Below, in pieces: positions 6,240 through 8,478 of a stretch of DNA of 8,478 nt. Both the position numbers and the translations under genes were made by a program. The notes beneath the pieces were generated by a model. The model made no database searches and had not been told where the DNA came from. It saw only the letters and a program-made list of their open reading frames with translations. The DNA comes from Methanosarcinales archaeon (GTDB taxonomy: Archaea > Halobacteriota > Methanosarcinia > Methanosarcinales > Methanogasteraceae): positions 1 through 8,478 of the forward strand of contig DAOVGO010000153.1 in NCBI GenBank assembly GCA_030672345.1, in the 5' to 3' direction. Every line of letters starts with the position of its first letter. Positions within the stretch are counted from its first letter, which is position 1.

Positions 6240-6422
6240 ATGGATATCGAGGAGATCGCGAAGAAGGTGACGCTAAGTGACCTGCGCCCGATCGCAAAGG
6301 AGCACGGAATCAAGACGAGCTGTGTGAAGAAGATCGATATTGTGAAACAGTTGCCCGAGGAAGTGCTTGAGGAGCTTTTCGGGCGGGAGGAGCTCCGGGA
6401 GAGTTGTGGTATTGGAAACTAA
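6240..6422 (+). CDS. Small SAP/Rho-N-like protein, copy 2
   Basis: This 60-residue protein shares its SAP/Rho-N-like unit (VTLSDLRPIAKEHGIK..KKIDIVKQLPEEV) with the gene at 3007-3141. A run of 52 bases is identical between the copies (3061-3112 and 6294-6345). Here the protein goes on with an acidic helix and a tail (LEELFGREELRESCGIGN). I chose the ATG at 6240, since the homologous copy starts at the same place; an in-frame ATG at 6210 would overlap the phasin-like remnant. The ribosome-binding site is weak (CGTGG). Convergent threonine synthase ends 60 bp further on. A nucleic-acid-binding role is inferred from the fold pattern. Confidence 0.75.
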   Translation: MDIEEIAKKVTLSDLRPIAKEHGIKTSCVKKIDIVKQLPEEVLEELFGREELRESCGIGN

Positions 6423-6482
6423 ACCGAGTCAATTCGCAGATAACCCCTCACAAATCATAAACGAAAGGTCTTCAGGCAACAA

Positions 6483-7709
6483 TCACCCAAACACCGCCTT
6501 TTTCACCGCCTCGATGTCAGCATCCACCCAGGTCGGCTTTGCGCAGACATCGACGACCTCTGTCGGGTCCTTGAGTATATGCCCGGTGGTGACACAGACG
6601 ATCCGTTCGTCAGCATCGATCAGTCCATCCGCGATCAACCTGCGCATCCCAGCGATCGATGCCGCGCTTGCCGGCTCGACACCGATTCCTTCGAGCGATG
6701 CCAGATCCCGCTGCGCAGAAATGATCTCTTCGTCTGTTACCGAGATTGCGAGCCCGCCTGATTCCCTAATCGCACGAAGAGCCTTTGCAGCGTTCACGGG
6801 ATCACCGATCCTGATCGCTGTTGCGATTGTTTCGGGCTTTCGTTCCGGCTCTATCGCTTCCAGTCCGCGGTCTATAGCGTCCACAACCGGGCGTGCGCCC
6901 TCTGCCTGAATGCCCGTCATCTTCGGGATCGAATCTGTGATTCCACAACTTTTCAGTTCCTTAAAGCCCTTGTAGATCGCAGAGATGTTTCCGGCATTGC
7001 CTACCGGAAGTATGACACGATCCGGAACCTCCCACCCGAGTTCGTCCGCGATCTCGAATGCGATCGTCTTCTGCCCCTCCAGCCTGAACGGATTGATCGA
7101 ATTCAAGAGATAAAACCCGTACTCGTCGCAGACCTGCCGCACGAGCTTTAACGCCTCGTCGAAGTTCCCGCGGATGTTTAAGACCTTTGCGCCATGGATC
7201 AGTGCCTGTGCGACCTTGCCGAGTGCGACCTTGCCTCCGGGAAGGAGCACCACCGCAGGAACCCCTGCCCTTGCCGCATAAGTCGCAAGCGAGGCTGAGG
7301 TGTTCCCGGTGGATGCGCACGCAACCGTCTTCATGCCGAGTTCGATCGCCTTTGAGACGCCAACAGTCATACCGCGATCCTTGAACGAGCCTGTCGGGTT
7401 CAAACCCTCGTGCTTGACAAAAATCTCGCGGGAGCGGGAGTTCGCGTCGATCTCCCGGAAAAGCCGTCCGAGCCGGTACAGTGGCGTGCCGCCCTCCTGA
7501 ATCGTTACCGGCTCGATATCCACCGGAAGAAGAGCTCTGTATTTCCAGACCGATCTGCATTCACCGGATCTGTGAAAGTCGATTTCGATCGAGGGTAGGT
7601 CGTATACCACCTCAAGGAGTCCGCCGCATGACGGGCAGGTATAGATGATCTCGGTCGGGTCGTATATGGCATGGCAGTCGATGCATTGTAATTGATACGC
7701 GGGAGTCAT
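6483..7709 (-). CDS. thrC: Threonine synthase
   Basis: This 408-residue PLP enzyme converts O-phosphohomoserine to threonine, the last step of threonine synthesis. An N-terminal zinc ribbon (C9-x2-C12 and C25-x2-C28) typical of the archaeal/plant-like class is followed by the fold type II PLP core. The PLP lysine is K110 in NPTGSFKDRG. The substrate loop is STGNTSAS (133-140), and a GNAGN glycine-rich PLP-phosphate motif comes further on. The frame stays open upstream to a GTG at 7793, but those 28 extra residues are unlike the family, so I use the ATG at 7709, which puts the zinc ribbon at the usual position. No Shine-Dalgarno motif precedes it, and a TATA-like GTTTACAA about 27-30 bp upstream would allow a leaderless mRNA. 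It is divergent from valS and convergent with the SAP-like copy 2. Confidence 0.95.
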   Translation of the reverse strand: MTPAYQLQCIDCHAIYDPTEIIYTCPSCGGLLEVVYDLPSIEIDFHRSGECRSVWKYRALLPVDIEPVTIQEGGTPLYRLGRLFREIDANSRSREIFVKHEGLNPTGSFKDRGMTVGVSKAIELGMKTVACASTGNTSASLATYAARAGVPAVVLLPGGKVALGKVAQALIHGAKVLNIRGNFDEALKLVRQVCDEYGFYLLNSINPFRLEGQKTIAFEIADELGWEVPDRVILPVGNAGNISAIYKGFKELKSCGITDSIPKMTGIQAEGARPVVDAIDRGLEAIEPERKPETIATAIRIGDPVNAAKALRAIRESGGLAISVTDEEIISAQRDLASLEGIGVEPASAASIAGMRRLIADGLIDADERIVCVTTGHILKDPTEVVDVCAKPTWVDADIEAVKKAVFG

Positions 7710-7733
7710 GAACTTTTGTTCTGTCGGCGGTGG

Positions 7734-7742
7734 TTGTAAACT
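7734..7742 (-). promoter_or_regulatory. Candidate TATA-like box of thrC
   Basis: On the minus strand AGTTTACAA, preceded by an A-rich run, lies about 27-30 bp upstream of the ATG at 7709, fitting a leaderless start. It departs from a clean TATA consensus. Confidence 0.35.
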
Positions 7743-7814
7743 TTTTCCGAGGCGTACAAATGGGAGGACCCGGTCTTGCTCGGGCACTGGCACTATGTTC
7801 TTCCCGGGTCCAGA

Positions 7815-7824
7815 AAGTTTTATC
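7815..7824 (+). promoter_or_regulatory. Candidate TATA-like box of valS
   Basis: AGTTTTATCA lies about 43 bp before the valS ATG and would start transcription near 7846, leaving a leader of about 17 nt that contains the AGGAGATGA ribosome-binding site. GTTTTAAT at 7832-7839 is an alternative but would put the start beyond the ribosome-binding site. Confidence 0.35.
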
Positions 7825-7862
7825 AGTCATCGTTTTAATCGAAAAGATGTAAGGAGATGACC

Positions 7863-8478
7863 ATGCAGGACGCACTTCCAAAGGAATATGATCATCATGC
7901 AGTCGAGCAGAAATGGCGGTCTGAAATCGATCAGAACATCTATCGGTTCGACTGGGAATCTGATAAACCGCAGTACATCATTGATACACCACCTCCGTAT
8001 CCTACAGGGGATTTGCATATCGGAAATTCGCTCAACTGGTGTTATATCGACTTTGTGGCAAGATACAAGAGAATGCGTGGTTATAATGTGATGTTTCCGC
8101 AGGGATGGGACTGCCACGGCTTGCCAACCGAGGTCAAGGTCGAGGAGACTCATGGGATCACCAGACACCAGATCCCGAGGGCAGAGTTTCGGAAACTGTG
8201 CATGGAACTAACCTCAAAGAACATCATCAAGATGAAGGAGACCATGAGGAAGCTTGGGTTTTCCATCGACTGGAACTGCGAATACGTAACGATGGATCCG
8301 GCATATTACGGAAACACCCAGCGATCGTTTGTCCGGATGTATGCAGGCGGCATGGTCTACCAGCGTGACGGTCCTGTGAACTGGTGTCCGAGATGCGGGA
8401 CAGCGATCGCATTCGCAGAGGTCGAATACGATGACCGCGATGCCACGCTGAACTACCTCTACTTCGGGGACCGGGATC
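7863..8478 (+). CDS. valS: Valyl-tRNA synthetase, N-terminal part (runs off the window)
   Basis: The first 205 codons of a class I aminoacyl-tRNA synthetase that charges tRNA-Val. The catalytic HIGH motif appears as HIGN at residues 52-55 after PPPYPTGDL. GWDCHGLPTEVKVE (81-94) is the ValS/IleS-type second signature with the archaeal wording. A C-x2-C zinc knuckle pair (C175, C178 in NWCPRCG) starts near the end of the visible part. The start ATG has an excellent ribosome-binding site (AAGGAGATGA) ending 3 nt before it. The KMSKS motif, editing site and anticodon-binding domain lie beyond the right edge. I chose valyl over isoleucyl because of the wording around HIGN and GWDCHGLPTE; the rest of the gene would settle it. 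Confidence 0.93.
   Translation, partial: MQDALPKEYDHHAVEQKWRSEIDQNIYRFDWESDKPQYIIDTPPPYPTGDLHIGNSLNWCYIDFVARYKRMRGYNVMFPQGWDCHGLPTEVKVEETHGITRHQIPRAEFRKLCMELTSKNIIKMKETMRKLGFSIDWNCEYVTMDPAYYGNTQRSFVRMYAGGMVYQRDGPVNWCPRCGTAIAFAEVEYDDRDATLNYLYFGDRD

Noticed and set aside
7710..7793. N-terminal extension of threonine synthase from a GTG
   Set aside because: The extra 28 residues are unlike the family, and the zinc ribbon is already correctly placed from the ATG at 7709.

Overview
The window is archaeal, most likely a methanogen-related euryarchaeon (Methanomicrobia, Syntrophoarchaeales or ANME-1-like). The signs are an archaeal tRNA C56 methyltransferase (Trm56), a tRNA-Ser gene without an encoded CCA, AT-rich TATA-like boxes about 23-28 bp from start sites, a PGF-CTERM-type cell-surface protein, and archaeal-type threonine synthase and valyl-tRNA synthetase. 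The lineage below class level is an inference.

Layout: 1-275 has no convincing gene but holds a dense run of short inverted repeats (1-137). On the minus strand, tRNA-Ser(CGA) (853-937) is followed by trm56 (276-815), probably on one transcript. Divergent from them, and apparently sharing one TATA box, is a small secreted protein with an Ig-like middle and a PGF-CTERM tail (992-1474). It converges on an isocitrate/isopropylmalate dehydrogenase family gene (1610-2623, minus), which is in turn divergent from a plus-strand cluster.

That cluster (2687-6422) is the accessory part of the window. It encodes a 102-residue phasin-like coiled-coil protein, a 44-residue SAP/Rho-N-like protein, and a 1008-residue secreted protein built from two NosD-type beta-helices, an Ig-like and a CARDB-like domain, and a C-terminal type I dockerin. 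A second, longer copy of the SAP-like gene follows. The second copy is preceded by what looks like the last codons of a second phasin-like gene, so the giant secreted protein appears to sit inside an older tandem duplication of a phasin-SAP pair.

The right end returns to housekeeping: threonine synthase (6483-7709, minus) and, divergently, the first 205 codons of valyl-tRNA synthetase (7863 to the window edge).

The most interesting parts are the NosD/dockerin gene with its widening Gly-rich, Cys-laddered coils, the duplication around it, the tRNA/tRNA-methylase pairing, and the inverted-repeat cluster at the left edge.
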